From JADCRZ01 sp031399065 (GTDB taxonomy: Bacteria; Bacteroidota; Bacteroidia; Chitinophagales; Chitinophagaceae), in assembly GCA_031399065.1 (NCBI GenBank), contig JANNOM010000065.1, positions 19,916 to 83,915 of the forward strand: a stretch of DNA of 64,000 nucleotides. The letters are read 5' to 3'. How positions within the stretch are numbered: position 1 is the first letter of the stretch; the number at the start of each line of letters is the position of its first letter. Positions 1-8,874 of the stretch are shown piece by piece. Made by a program: the position numbers and the translations under genes. A model generated the notes under the pieces. The model was not told the origin of the DNA. It ran no database searches and was given only the letters and a program-made list of their open reading frames with translations.

Positions 1-1698
1 TTTGTCACACAATACTATTTTATCCGCATCTACATTTACGAGGTCCGGTTGCGATTGGTAAGGAAAAGCAAACGTTTCTTCCTTTTGCTGCACCCATATG
101 TTCTGTCTTATTTTCTTCGATCCGTTATATATATCCACAGCAATGGGCAGTTTGAAGAGCTTGTCTCCTTCCTGCGTTTGCCGTATGGTAACGTTCACTT
201 TTTTAGCCGCATCGTCAAAAGCATAAGTGATATCCAGCCTGGGATGCCCGTTACCAAAATACCATTGGTCGAAAAACCAGTTAAGGTCAAGGCCACTCAC
301 TTCTTCCAGGGCCAGGCGTAGCTGATGGGCTTCGCCGGATTTAAACTTATTGGTATTAAGATATACACCCAATCCCTTGAAGAAGGCACTATCGCCCAGG
401 TAATTTCTCAGCATGTGTAAAATGCGGCCTCCTTTATTATAACTCACCGCGTCGAACATATCTTCCTTATCGCGGTAATAGAATCTTACCAGGTTTTTAC
501 TATCGCTTTCACTGCCCAGATAGCCTTCCATGTCTTTATAATTCTGGGCATCGCCTGCATCTTTACCATATTTATATTCATCCCATAATGTTTCACTGTA
601 ATTGGCAAAGGATTCGTTCACGGTCAGGTTGCTCCAGCTTTCTGCTGTTACATAATCCCCGAACCACTGGTGAAAAAGTTCGTGGGCAATGGTACTTTCC
701 CATGCGTTACCATCTACCAGTTGCCGCGCGTCCTGCTGTGCGGACTGCTGGTGCAGGGTTGCCGTGGTATTTTCCATAGCACCGCTTACATAGTCGCGGC
801 CCACTATCTGAGAGTATTTGTTCCAGGGATAAGGAATACCCGTTATACGGCTGAAAAAAGCCATCATTTCAGGCGTATGGCCAAAGATGCGCCTGGCGAC
901 CGGTCCGTATTCTTTCTCTACATAATAGCTTACTTCCTTGCCTTTATAACTGTCTTTAACGATCGCAAAATCGCCCACTCCCATAAAAAACAGGTAGGGA
1001 GCATGCGGAAGATCCATTTTCCAATAGTCTGTGCGGGTATTATCTGTATTCGATTTCTGGCTTACCAGCTTGCCGTTGGACAGAGTGACGTATTTTTTAG
1101 GGACCGTCATATATATTTCCTGTGTCGTTTTTTGCGATGGCCTGTCGATAGTTGGGCACCATACTGAAGTGGCTTCGGTTTCGCCCTGCGTCCATATCTG
1201 TGTCGGCTTGTCTTTTTCTTCGCCTTTCGGGTTTATAAAATATAATCCTTTGGCATCAGTGATGGCTGCGCTTCCGGCTACCTTCAGTTCGTTGGGTTTG
1301 GCGGTATAATCGATGTATACGGTATAATTTTCTTTTGCTTTGTATGCCTTATTCAACTTTATATTCAGCACCATTCCATCGTATGTATATTTCAGGGGAG
1401 CCTGGGCGCCGCCCTGTTGAAGGGCTACCTTTTTAATCTCCATGCCCTTTGCATCCAGTGCGAGGGAATCCGTAGCATAAAAGTGCGGCTGAAGGGTTAT
1501 CCAGGCTTTTGCGTTCATATAACTTTTATCGTAGTCGAACTGAACCTGAAGTTTGGTATGCACAAGATCGTTGATACGCGGCGGCGTACCCCGGTAACTT
1601 GATTGCCAGCCTGTATCGATACCCGAATGTATAGGGAACTGTGCCCTGGAAGAAACAAAAGCCATGATGCAGATGGCTGCCGATAAAAGTTTTTTCAT
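1..1698 (-). CDS. M1 family zinc aminopeptidase, C-terminus cut by window edge
   Basis: Reading the minus strand from the ATG at 1696-1698 gives 566 codons with no stop, so the gene continues past base 1. The N-terminus is a signal peptide ending in SSRAQ, so the enzyme is exported. The exopeptidase signature GAMEN and the zinc site HELFHQW, followed by NESFANY supplying the third zinc ligand, are all present in the usual order and spacing. This is the family that removes N-terminal residues from peptides; here it probably trims peptides in the periplasm or outside the cell. It is divergent from the DUF4476 gene at 1804. Several open frames on the plus strand inside it (49-1602) are shadows. 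Confidence 0.93.
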   Translation of the reverse strand, partial: MKKLLSAAICIMAFVSSRAQFPIHSGIDTGWQSSYRGTPPRINDLVHTKLQVQFDYDKSYMNAKAWITLQPHFYATDSLALDAKGMEIKKVALQQGGAQAPLKYTYDGMVLNIKLNKAYKAKENYTVYIDYTAKPNELKVAGSAAITDAKGLYFINPKGEEKDKPTQIWTQGETEATSVWCPTIDRPSQKTTQEIYMTVPKKYVTLSNGKLVSQKSNTDNTRTDYWKMDLPHAPYLFFMGVGDFAIVKDSYKGKEVSYYVEKEYGPVARRIFGHTPEMMAFFSRITGIPYPWNKYSQIVGRDYVSGAMENTTATLHQQSAQQDARQLVDGNAWESTIAHELFHQWFGDYVTAESWSNLTVNESFANYSETLWDEYKYGKDAGDAQNYKDMEGYLGSESDSKNLVRFYYRDKEDMFDAVSYNKGGRILHMLRNYLGDSAFFKGLGVYLNTNKFKSGEAHQLRLALEEVSGLDLNWFFDQWYFGNGHPRLDITYAFDDAAKKVNVTIRQTQEGDKLFKLPIAVDIYNGSKKIRQNIWVQQKEETFAFPYQSQPDLVNVDADKIVLCDK

Positions 1699-1803
1699 AC
1701 TTGTAGAAAAATTAAGTGCGTAAAGATAAGTAGATTTGTTACATAGCTTCTAACGCTGCAAGTGTAAAGAACGAGGGGCAGGCAGCTTTTAACATATTTA
1801 TGC

Positions 1804-3066
1804 ATGTATAAAATCGCATTTTCTTTTTTCTTCCTGATTGCTGGTAATGTCGCATGGTGTCAGGAAGGTAATTATGTATATATCGACTCGGATAAAGGGA
1901 TACCATTTTACATAAAACTACAGGATAAAATCCTCAGCTCGTCGCAAAGCGGTCATATTATACTTGCCGGGATCAAAGAAAAAAACCCGGGTATCAGCAT
2001 AGGGTTCCCAGGAAACAGGTATCCTGAGCAGCGATTTACCCTGCCGGTAAATAACAGCGACCGCGGCTTTCATTTAAGAAATACGGGTGATAGGGACTGG
2101 GAGCTGCTGGACCTTAACACCCTTGCAGTCATAAAAAACGTCAATCCTCCCATGGAGAAGGAAGACACCAACGCCGTCAAAAAAACGGACGCTTTTTCCA
2201 TTCTGCTTTCCAGAGTGGTAAACGACCCTGCAGTGCTGATAGCATCCACCTCTCATAAAGAACCGCCGGTCAGTGCGGCTGTACCAGTGCTGCCCGTAGA
2301 GCCCGCTTCCGTGCCCAGGGATACATTGCGCAAAGAAACAGTAGCCACTATTTCTCGTGTAAAGGATACTATAAAAAGCGACACTTTACAGGCCGACACT
2401 TCTATCGCCCTGAAAAAACCACCTGTTAAAGATTCACTGGTTAAAGAAACGGTCGTAAACAAACTGCCTCCAACGCAGGACCAGATAAAGATCGACCAAC
2501 CGGCTATCGTAGCCACTCCTTCTCCGGTTCGCAAACTGTTTGATCAGCAATTCGAAAAAAGGTACGAAGCTACTTACATAGACCAGGGCGACACGGTTAA
2601 GATAAGTTACCTTATTAATACAGATACGGTTATGGTAAAGCAGGCGGCACCCGTTACGTCTGTTACGTCTCCCGCACGGCCTGCCGGAACAGATAGTGTG
2701 GCCATTGCTTCTCCTGCATCGCCTTCCACAAACGCCGCCCCAGCTCCTGTTATTCAGGATCCTGCCCCTTCCGGGTGCCGGCTGGTAGCCAACGAACAGG
2801 ATGTTGATAACCTGCGCGTAAAGATCCTGGAGGCAAAAAATACCGACGATAAAATATCGGTTTCGGAAACAGCTTTCCGCTCAAAATGCTTTTCTGTACG
2901 GCAGATAAAAGCTCTCTCCGAACTTTTTGCGGGCGATGAAGACAAGTACCGGCTATTCGATGCCGTTTATCCATATACGTCAGACAGTAACAATTTTCCC
3001 TCTCTTGCAGGTCTTATTAAAGAAGATTATTACAGGAACCGTTTTAAAGCGATCATTAGAAGATAA
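1804..3066 (+). CDS. Secreted DUF4476-domain protein of unknown function
   Basis: A 420-residue protein with a signal peptide ending near AWCQ. Residues about 20-110 look like a folded beta-rich domain. Residues about 115-320 are low-complexity, rich in Pro, Ser, Thr, Val and Lys-Asp-Thr/Ser repeats, and probably form a flexible linker. The last 90 residues (from about DNLRVKILEAKN to the end) match the DUF4476 pattern: a short helical domain with alternating K/S-rich helices and a conserved cysteine. The function of DUF4476 is not known. The stop lies four bases before the truA start, so the two genes are probably co-transcribed. Confidence 0.75.
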   Translation: MYKIAFSFFFLIAGNVAWCQEGNYVYIDSDKGIPFYIKLQDKILSSSQSGHIILAGIKEKNPGISIGFPGNRYPEQRFTLPVNNSDRGFHLRNTGDRDWELLDLNTLAVIKNVNPPMEKEDTNAVKKTDAFSILLSRVVNDPAVLIASTSHKEPPVSAAVPVLPVEPASVPRDTLRKETVATISRVKDTIKSDTLQADTSIALKKPPVKDSLVKETVVNKLPPTQDQIKIDQPAIVATPSPVRKLFDQQFEKRYEATYIDQGDTVKISYLINTDTVMVKQAAPVTSVTSPARPAGTDSVAIASPASPSTNAAPAPVIQDPAPSGCRLVANEQDVDNLRVKILEAKNTDDKISVSETAFRSKCFSVRQIKALSELFAGDEDKYRLFDAVYPYTSDSNNFPSLAGLIKEDYYRNRFKAIIRR

Positions 3067-3070
3067 TGAT

Positions 3071-3802
3071 ATGGAAAACAAGAGATACTTCCTTGAAGTA
3101 GCGTATATGGGCACCCGTTATAGCGGTTTCCAGGTGCAGGACAATGCCAATTCCGTTCAATCGGAAGTGGAGAGAGCCTTTGCTATACTGCAAAAGGAGA
3201 AAATAAGCTTTACCGGCTCCTCCCGTACCGATGCGGGAGTGCATGCTTTGCAAAACTTTTTTCACTTCGATTATACAGGCGTTATTCATCCCCAATTTAT
3301 TTATAAAATAAACGCCATATTGCCACCCGATATAGTCGTAAAAAGCATAAAACCGGTAGAAGCAAACAGGCATTGCCGCTTCGATGCTTCCGGCAGAGAA
3401 TATCATTATCATATTTACCGGGAAAAAAACCCTTTCCTAGACGACATGGCATTCTATTTTCCCTATCCTTTAGATAAGGCTTTACTGGATGAAGCCGCTT
3501 CAGTAATTGCATCCGTCACAGACTTCACTTCTTTCGCCAAACGAAACTCGCAGGTAAAAACCTCCATATGCCAGGTGCAAAAAAGTGAATGGATACAGGA
3601 AGGAGATATGCTGATATATCAGGTAAAAGCCAACCGTTTCCTGCGCGGCATGGTAAGAGGCTTAACAGGTACCATGCTGCTGGTTGGGAAAAATAAAATA
3701 ACTATAGATGAACTGAAGGACATTATCGCCGCGAAAGATTGCCGGAGAGCGGATTTTTCGGTACCTGCCAGGGGATTATTCTTAATGAACGTGGAATACT
3801 GA
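3071..3802 (+). CDS. truA: tRNA pseudouridine(38-40) synthase TruA
   Basis: The 243-residue product isomerises uridines 38-40 in the anticodon stem of tRNAs. The catalytic aspartate sits in SSRTDAGVHA near residue 53, and the N-terminal YMGTRYSGFQ motif and the C-terminal NRFLRGMVR motif are typical of TruA. The frame is open from 2927, but the family N-terminus begins at MENKRYFLEV, so the ATG at 3071, just after the upstream stop, is chosen. The stop codon lies inside a terminator-like hairpin shared with the convergent pgk gene. Confidence 0.95.
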   Translation: MENKRYFLEVAYMGTRYSGFQVQDNANSVQSEVERAFAILQKEKISFTGSSRTDAGVHALQNFFHFDYTGVIHPQFIYKINAILPPDIVVKSIKPVEANRHCRFDASGREYHYHIYREKNPFLDDMAFYFPYPLDKALLDEAASVIASVTDFTSFAKRNSQVKTSICQVQKSEWIQEGDMLIYQVKANRFLRGMVRGLTGTMLLVGKNKITIDELKDIIAAKDCRRADFSVPARGLFLMNVEY

Positions 3803-3822
3803 CCGGGTCGGCATTCCACGTT
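3788..3822. terminator. Hairpin between convergent truA and pgk
   Basis: Bases 3788-3797 (AACGTGGAAT) pair perfectly with 3813-3822 (ATTCCACGTT) around a 15-base loop that includes the truA stop codon. The sequence after it on the plus strand is T-rich (tattatttt) but has no long T run. The position between two converging genes suggests a terminator serving both directions. Confidence 0.55.
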
Positions 3823-3831
3823 ACGGGTATA

Positions 3832-5022
3832 TTATTTTACTGCGGCTATACCGGGTAATTCTTTCCCTTCAAAATACTCGAGCATGGCACCTCCGCCTGT
3901 GGAGACATAACTTACTTTGTTCGCCAATCCGAACTTGTTCACCGCCGCCACGGAGTCCCCTCCTCCAACGAGCGAAAACGCCCCTTTATCCGTAGCGTCT
4001 GCCACGGCTTCCGCAATACATTTGGTACCGTGCTGAAAATTCTTCATTTCAAACACACCCATCGGACCGTTCCATAAAATGATCTTCGACTTATCAATCA
4101 CGTTACAGAACTGGTCGCGCGCCATAGGACCAATATCCAGCCCCATCCACCCTGCAGGTATATTACTGCTTGGGGCGTCCGATACCTGGGCATGCTCATC
4201 AAACTTATCCGCAATCACCGAATCTGAAGGCAGGTGTATCATCACATTCATGGATTCCGCTTTCTTTAGCAGTTCCTTTGCCATTTCCAGTTTATCGTCC
4301 TCGCACAAAGAGTTGCCTATACTGCCGCCCAGGGCTTTCATAAAAGTATACGCCATGCCTCCCCCTATTATTATATCGGTTGCCCTGTTCAGCAGGTTCT
4401 CTATAATCATGATCTTATCCGACACTTTAGCGCCACCGATAATAGCGACAAAAGGAGTTTCATCGCTATGCATCACTTTTTCCGCACTCGCCACTTCTCC
4501 TTCCATCACGAGACCAAACATCTTCTTTCCCGGCTCAAAGAACTTTGCGATAATGGCAGTAGAAGCGTGCGCACGGTGGGCTGTACCGAAAGCATCATTT
4601 ATATACACATCTCCTAAAGTAGCCAGTTTCTCTGCAAACGCCTCATCGCCCTTTTCTTCTTCCTTATAAAACCGCAGGTTTTCCAGTAACAGTACCTGTC
4701 CGGGCTTTAGCGATGCAGAAAGATTCTTTGCTTCTTCACCTATACAATCATGGGCAAAAAGGATATCCGTACCAAGGAGTTCACCCAGGTGCTTCAGAAT
4801 ATGCTTCAGCGAAAATTTATCCGTTGGACCATCCTTTGGCCGACCCAGGTGCGACATTAATATGGCACTGCCTCCATCAGCCAATATTTTCTTAATAGTG
4901 GGGATGGTGGCAGTCATACGGGTATCATCCGTAATTTCGTACTGCTCGTTCAGCGGCACGTTAAAGTCTACCCGTACCAGTGCTTTCTGTCCTGAAAAAT
5001 TGTATTCTGAAAATTTACTCAT
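3832..5022 (-). CDS. pgk: Phosphoglycerate kinase
   Basis: A 396-residue glycolytic enzyme that transfers the acyl phosphate of 1,3-bisphosphoglycerate to ADP. The N-terminal substrate-binding motif VRVDFNVPL and the MSHLGRP loop are present, as are the C-terminal nucleotide-binding NGPMGVFE and the glycine-rich SLVGGGDS loop. Length is normal for bacterial PGK. It lies 104 bases downstream of gap on the same strand, the classical gap-pgk order, so one transcript is likely. Confidence 0.97.
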   Translation of the reverse strand: MSKFSEYNFSGQKALVRVDFNVPLNEQYEITDDTRMTATIPTIKKILADGGSAILMSHLGRPKDGPTDKFSLKHILKHLGELLGTDILFAHDCIGEEAKNLSASLKPGQVLLLENLRFYKEEEKGDEAFAEKLATLGDVYINDAFGTAHRAHASTAIIAKFFEPGKKMFGLVMEGEVASAEKVMHSDETPFVAIIGGAKVSDKIMIIENLLNRATDIIIGGGMAYTFMKALGGSIGNSLCEDDKLEMAKELLKKAESMNVMIHLPSDSVIADKFDEHAQVSDAPSSNIPAGWMGLDIGPMARDQFCNVIDKSKIILWNGPMGVFEMKNFQHGTKCIAEAVADATDKGAFSLVGGGDSVAAVNKFGLANKVSYVSTGGGAMLEYFEGKELPGIAAVK

Positions 5023-5126
5023 ATTCCTGGATTATATAGTGCAAACTAAAAGTGTGTGATCCAACAATAATAGAATCAAATTACCGCTGCTGTCCACACA
5101 CTTATTAAATCTTTGTTTAAATACTT

Positions 5127-6140
5127 CTATTTATTAATAAGACCGGCAAAATATTTAACCGTTCTCACCAACTGGCTCACATAACTCATCTCATTATCGT
5201 ACCAGGAAACCGTTTTCACCATCTGCAGATCACCTACGGTTACTACTTTGGTTTGAGTGGCGTCGAACAAAGAACCATAACTGATGCCGATGATATCGCT
5301 GCTCACTATTTCATCTTCTGTATATCCAAAGCTTTCATTGCTGGAAGCTTTCATATCTGCGTTGATCTGCTCAATCGTCACTTTTTTACCAAGTGTAGTT
5401 ACCAGTTCCGTAAGAGATCCTGTGATAGTAGGCACCCTTTGCGCACTACCATCCAGCTTGCCTTTCAGTTCCGGAAGTACCAGTCCAATCGCCTTAGCCG
5501 CTCCTGTACTATTAGGAACGATATTAGCGGCTGCGGCCCTTGCCCTGCGCAGATCCCCTTTCGGGTGTGGCGCATCCAGCGTATTCTGATCGTTGGTATA
5601 CGCATGAATAGTGGTCATGATACCTGCCACGATACCATACTTATCATTCAAAACCTTTGCCATGGGCGCGAGACAGTTGGTAGTGCAGGAAGCGCAAGAG
5701 ATAATTTCCTCAGACCCGTCCAGTATTTCATGATTCACATTAAACACGACGGTTTTAAGATCACCCGTTGCCGGGGCAGATATCACCACTCTTTTGGCAC
5801 CGGCTTTAAGATGCGCGGCCGCTTTATCTTTATCGGTAAAGAAACCAGTACTTTCGATCACTACGTCTACACTATGGGTACCCCAGGGTATCTGTGAAGG
5901 ATCTTTTTGTGCATATATTTTAACAGCGTCGCCATTAACAACAATTGAATCGTCCGTTGCTTTCACTTCTGCATCAAAGCGCCCCTGGGCACTGTCGTAC
6001 TTCAGTAAATGCGCCAGTACGGCCGGACTGGTAAGATCATTGATCGCCGCCACATCAATACCTTCCATATTATATATCTGGCGATACACCAGGCGTCCGA
6101 TCCTGCCGAAACCATTGATCGCAACTTTAACTGTACTCAT
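5127..6140 (-). CDS. gap: Glyceraldehyde-3-phosphate dehydrogenase, type I
   Basis: A 337-residue NAD-dependent enzyme forming 1,3-bisphosphoglycerate, the substrate of the neighbouring pgk product. The Rossmann motif INGFGRIGR is at the N-terminus, and the catalytic cysteine is in SCASCTTNCLAP near residue 153. The open frame extends upstream to 6203, but the family start is MSTVKVAINGFG, so the ATG at 6138-6140 is used; the 21 extra residues upstream have no family counterpart. Confidence 0.97.
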   Translation of the reverse strand: MSTVKVAINGFGRIGRLVYRQIYNMEGIDVAAINDLTSPAVLAHLLKYDSAQGRFDAEVKATDDSIVVNGDAVKIYAQKDPSQIPWGTHSVDVVIESTGFFTDKDKAAAHLKAGAKRVVISAPATGDLKTVVFNVNHEILDGSEEIISCASCTTNCLAPMAKVLNDKYGIVAGIMTTIHAYTNDQNTLDAPHPKGDLRRARAAAANIVPNSTGAAKAIGLVLPELKGKLDGSAQRVPTITGSLTELVTTLGKKVTIEQINADMKASSNESFGYTEDEIVSSDIIGISYGSLFDATQTKVVTVGDLQMVKTVSWYDNEMSYVSQLVRTVKYFAGLINK

Positions 6141-6296
6141 AATGCTGAATTTGAATATTTGAGTTGAAAAATTTGAGGTGTGAAGATAAGTAATTATGCA
6201 CAAGCACCAAGAAGGCGGCGGTAGCGGGCAAGTTGGTTTTTTCGGGAGGCGCCATCTAGCTTTGGGGATCCGGTATTCCTGGCTTTACAATTCTTT

Positions 6297-6327
6297 TTGG
6301 TTGAAATATCCGCACCCATTATCTTTG
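6297..6327 (+). promoter_or_regulatory. Bacteroidota-type promoter for tRNA-Glu
   Basis: TATCTTTG at 6320-6327 is an exact TAnnTTTG -7 box, with a TTG at 6297-6299 spaced 20 bases upstream. This is the spacing known for Bacteroidota housekeeping promoters. The tRNA begins 19 bases after the -7 box. Confidence 0.7.
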
Positions 6328-6346
6328 CACTCCCTTAGCGGGAAAT

Positions 6347-6418
6347 GGCGCGTTGGTCAAGCGGTTAAGACGCTTCCCTTTCACGGAAGAATGACGGGTT
6401 CGATTCCCGTACGCGCTA
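6347..6418 (+). tRNA. tRNA-Glu (TTC)
   Basis: The 72-base sequence folds as a cloverleaf. The acceptor stem is GGCGCGT with ACGCGCT (one G-U pair), the anticodon arm is CTTCC-CTTTCAC-GGAAG giving anticodon TTC, and the T arm is ACGGG-TTCGATT-CCCGT. The discriminator is A and no CCA is encoded. A promoter and a terminator flank it, so it is a single-gene transcript. Confidence 0.95.
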
Positions 6419-6425
6419 CACGGCT

Positions 6426-6462
6426 GGGAATTTTCAGAGAAATCTTGAGAATTCCCATTTTT
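6426..6462 (+). terminator. Rho-independent terminator of tRNA-Glu
   Basis: GGGAATTTTC (6426-6435) pairs with GAGAATTCCC (6447-6456) with one G-U pair, followed by ATTTTTG. It begins eight bases after the tRNA. Confidence 0.75.
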
Positions 6463-6742
6463 GCTTTCCGTACAGGTCACTACTATACCCACACCACACA
6501 GATCCGCCAGGAATACCGACACTATCCCGACCTGGATGCCTTAAAGTCCCGCAGCATTTTCTGAATATGCCGCAGATTCACTACATGATTAATATAATAG
6601 CAGTGACTACAGGTTTACTATTCCCTGACTATTTCAGACACACAAATTTGATGGACTAAGAAATCATTTTTAAGTTAGATTCAGATCCATTAAACCTTAT
6701 TACGTAGAAAATGTCTAAGCACTAATCAAAACTATAAACTGC
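6463..6742. other. Intergenic stretch with no gene seen
   Basis: This AT-rich gap lies between the tRNA terminator and the serine hydrolase. A short open frame ending near 6564 overlaps the tRNA and has no start of its own, so it is not accepted as a gene. No repeat or att-like copy of the tRNA end is visible. Confidence 0.5.
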
Positions 6743-7807
6743 ATGAAATTCCCCTTATTAATACTTCTTTTAATAATCGTTGGATGCAAAAAAGAAGATA
6801 ATGAAATATCACCGGGCCAAAATGAATCAATGTATTTTCCTTCTAACATGGGTACCGTTTGGGAAACAAAATCACTTTCCGGTTTGGGGTGGAAACAAGG
6901 TGCTGTGGATTCCTTAAAGGATTATCTCGTTCAAAAAAACACCAAATCGTTCATGATTCTTGTGAATGGTAAAATTGTAATGGAAGAGTATTTTAATGGA
7001 TATACATCGACTTCTTCCTGGCAATGGAATAGTGCCGGCAAAACATTGGTAGCAACTACAACCGGAATAGCACAACAGGAAGGATTACTGAATATTAATA
7101 ATAAAGTATCTCAGTATTTAGGTCCGGGCTGGACTAGTGAGCCAATAGGAAAAGAAAATTTAATAACATCGAAACATTTGCTTACTATGACTTCGGGTAT
7201 CAATGATGCAAGTGAGTTAGTGATAAAACCGAATTTAACATACTTCGCAGATGCAGGTACAAGGTGGTCTTATCATAATGTTTTTCAAAGATTGATAGAT
7301 GTTGTCGCAGCTGCAAGTAACCAGGATTTTGAATCTTATTTCAACACTAAAGTAAAAAATAAAATAGGTATGGATGGCTATTGGAGTAACGGCCTTATAT
7401 TTAAGATATACCATAGCACTACCCGGAGTATGGCGAGGTTCGGACTACTGGCACTTAACAAAGGGAAATGGAACAATGAACAAATTATAAACGAATCTTT
7501 TTTTGTTGAAAGTATTAATTCATCGCAAACTATAAATCCATCTTACGGCTACCTGTGGTGGTTAAATGGTAAAACCAGTTATATGACACCTGGCGGCCAG
7601 ACCGTTTACGAGGGATCATTAGTGCCCAATGCCCCTGCGGATATGTATGCAGCGATGGGGGGCGCAGACCAGCGTATTTATGTGATTCCTGCTAAAAACA
7701 TGGTGGTTATCAGAATGGGAGATGCGTCAGATCCGGCAAATCAAAGTTTTGAACTTTCCGGATTTGACAATTCCCTTTGGCAAAAAATAAATGCCGTAAT
7801 AGATTAA
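6743..7807 (+). CDS. Serine hydrolase lipoprotein, beta-lactamase/penicillin-binding fold
   Basis: A 354-residue protein with a lipoprotein signal (IIVGCKK, lipobox Cys at residue 15), so it should be membrane-anchored outside the cytoplasm. The class C-type motifs are visible: the catalytic SxxK as SAGK in NSAGKTLVA, then a Tyr-x-Asn motif as YHN in WSYHNVFQ. The third motif (KTG/HxG) is less clear and may be the GGA segment near GAMGGADQR. Family members act as esterases, D-aminopeptidases or beta-lactamases, and the sequence does not say which. The gene stands alone at the start of a more AT-rich section. Confidence 0.85.
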   Translation: MKFPLLILLLIIVGCKKEDNEISPGQNESMYFPSNMGTVWETKSLSGLGWKQGAVDSLKDYLVQKNTKSFMILVNGKIVMEEYFNGYTSTSSWQWNSAGKTLVATTTGIAQQEGLLNINNKVSQYLGPGWTSEPIGKENLITSKHLLTMTSGINDASELVIKPNLTYFADAGTRWSYHNVFQRLIDVVAAASNQDFESYFNTKVKNKIGMDGYWSNGLIFKIYHSTTRSMARFGLLALNKGKWNNEQIINESFFVESINSSQTINPSYGYLWWLNGKTSYMTPGGQTVYEGSLVPNAPADMYAAMGGADQRIYVIPAKNMVVIRMGDASDPANQSFELSGFDNSLWQKINAVID

Positions 7808-7925
7808 GAATATCTCGGCCTATGCAGCTTGTCGTACGGGACAATGATCTAATCTGCATCATTATTAGCCGCGAATCGTCCTTGGTCAAACCTTTCCTTT
7901 CACGGATTTGTTTGACCAGCTCAAC

Positions 7926-8045
7926 ATGACTACTGAACAAGCATTTACAGTAATTGGAATGACTAGCATAGGCGGATTACTAAAAAGTAGCGTTGATGCA
8001 TTAATGAATTTACATAAAACAAGATCGCCCTACTTACTTATATAA
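7926..8045 (+). CDS. Possible 39-residue small ORF, unknown
   Basis: ATG at 7926 opens a 39-codon frame whose stop overlaps the 3' end of the convergent hxlR-type gene. The product would be MTTEQAFTVIGMTSIGG and so on, resembling nothing I know. One copy of the HxlR-type inverted repeat (7978-7989) lies inside it. It could be a chance frame or the remnant of a gene once controlled from that site. Confidence 0.15.
   Translation: MTTEQAFTVIGMTSIGGLLKSSVDALMNLHKTRSPYLLI
7978..7989. promoter_or_regulatory. Inverted repeat TACT-AAAA-AGTA, copy 1
   Basis: The 12-base sequence TACTAAAAAGTA is identical to copies at 8454-8465 (inverted) and 11044-11055. This copy is downstream of the regulator gene rather than in an obvious promoter. 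It may be a decayed or secondary site. Confidence 0.45.
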
Positions 8046-8399
8046 GTTTTGGTCTTTAACGTAGTCGATGCCATTTCGTTTAAGATAGGCGATTCCCCAG
8101 GTGCTGGCAAAAGTATATAAATCAGAAAGAGACATCCCTTGTGCAGTTAAAGAATATTCCACCCTTAAAGGTTTTTCCGATATGATTTCTTTATGTATCA
8201 AATCATCCCGCTCCAGTTCCTTAAGTTGCTGCGATAACATCTTTTCAGAAATCCCCGGCAAATTATCCCTTATTTGACTATAGCCTCTTATGGTGTACCG
8301 AAATATATGAGACAGTATTAACAGCTTCCATTTACCGCCAATCAAGCCCAACATAACGTCTATAGGGCAGGTATAAATTTTGTTGTTGAATTCAATCAC
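8034..8399 (-). CDS. HxlR-family winged-helix transcriptional regulator
   Basis: A 121-residue MarR-like DNA-binding protein. The HxlR core is clear: CPIDVMLGLIGGKWKLLIL at the start, then SEKMLSQQLKELERDDLI as recognition helix and wing. Cys11 matches the N-terminal cysteine that many family members use to sense electrophiles or oxidants. The start is GTG at 8397-8399. It is divergent from the monooxygenase-like and globin genes, with an inverted repeat in the shared promoter region, so autoregulation and control of those two genes are likely. Confidence 0.9.
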   Translation of the reverse strand: MIEFNNKIYTCPIDVMLGLIGGKWKLLILSHIFRYTIRGYSQIRDNLPGISEKMLSQQLKELERDDLIHKEIISEKPLRVEYSLTAQGMSLSDLYTFASTWGIAYLKRNGIDYVKDQNLYK

Positions 8400-8435
8400 C
8401 TGGAATGGTTTTATTTGATAAAGTTAGCAAAAGTG

Positions 8436-8443
8436 CAAAGTAA
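8436..8443 (-). promoter_or_regulatory. Candidate -7 box of the HxlR gene
   Basis: On the minus strand this reads TTACTTTG, one base off TAnnTTTG. It lies about 37 bases upstream of the GTG and ten bases from the operator-like repeat at 8454. Confidence 0.35.
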
Positions 8444-8453
8444 AGCTATAGCC

Positions 8454-8465
8454 TACTTTTTAGTA
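8454..8465. promoter_or_regulatory. Inverted repeat TACT-N4-AGTA, copy 2, in the divergent promoter
   Basis: TACTTTTTAGTA is the inverted form of the sequence at 7978 and 11044. With flanks, 16 bases (8452-8467) match 11042-11057 exactly in reverse complement. It lies between the HxlR gene and the gene at 8555, upstream of candidate -7 boxes on both strands. This is where an HxlR-family repressor would be expected to bind. Confidence 0.7.
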
Positions 8466-8493
8466 AGGTATTTACTAATGTTGGATTTTATGA

Positions 8494-8501
8494 TAGTTTT
8501 G
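8494..8501 (+). promoter_or_regulatory. Candidate -7 box for the monooxygenase-globin pair
   Basis: TAGTTTTG matches TAnnTTTG and lies 53 bases before the ATG at 8555. The inverted repeat at 8454-8465 ends 28 bases upstream, so it would overlap or abut the -33 region. Confidence 0.5.
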
Positions 8502-8554
8502 CAAAGTTATAGTAAAAAGATAAGTTAACATTTTTAAAAGCTACATGTAGAAAA

Positions 8555-8860
8555 ATGGAAAATCGTTCAACAGAGATTATCCGGTACAAGATTTCTACAG
8601 ATAAGCATGATGATTTTGAAAAATGCTATGCCGAAGCTGGCAGGTATTTAAAGCAATCGGTATACTGCCTGGGCTATCAGATTCTACATGGCGAAGAAGA
8701 ACCTGACAACTATATCGTTATCATAACCTGGACATCTAAAGAAGATCACTTGAATGGATTCAGGCAAAGTGCAGAGTTTACGGAGTTCTTTAACATTGTA
8801 AAATTATTTTACAATAACATTCATGAGATGAAACATTATAAATTAGTTGATATTGCATAG
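8555..8860 (+). CDS. Antibiotic-biosynthesis-monooxygenase (ABM) fold protein
   Basis: A 101-residue protein with the dimeric alpha/beta barrel pattern: an initial strand (TEIIRYKIS), a helix with aromatic residues (DDFEKCYAEAGRYL), a strand YIVIITWTSKEDHLNGFRQSAEFTEFF and a last strand. The W-x-S/D-x-x-x-L-x-x-x-x-x-S motif is typical of ABM proteins, which include quinol monooxygenases and many of unknown substrate. It lies 14 bases before the globin gene and shares a promoter with it, opposite the HxlR regulator. A quinone or oxidative-stress role is inferred from that context only. Confidence 0.75.
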   Translation: MENRSTEIIRYKISTDKHDDFEKCYAEAGRYLKQSVYCLGYQILHGEEEPDNYIVIITWTSKEDHLNGFRQSAEFTEFFNIVKLFYNNIHEMKHYKLVDIA

Positions 8861-8874
8861 GAAAAACAAACAAC

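Noticed and set aside
49..1602. Several plus-strand open frames of 60-165 codons
   Set aside because: They lie opposite a well-supported M1 aminopeptidase with HELFHQW and GAMEN motifs and have no protein-like features of their own.
4079..4669. 196-codon plus-strand frame inside pgk
   Set aside because: It is antisense to a clear phosphoglycerate kinase; long antisense frames are expected from its codon use.
5253..5897. 214-codon plus-strand frame opposite gap
   Set aside because: It is antisense to glyceraldehyde-3-phosphate dehydrogenase and has no start context or recognisable domain.
6347..6462. tRNA-Glu as an integration site for the AT-rich section that follows
   Set aside because: No integrase and no duplicated tRNA end could be found in the window.
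6196..6564. 122-codon frame spanning the tRNA
   Set aside because: It runs through tRNA-Glu, its promoter and its terminator; it cannot be a real gene.
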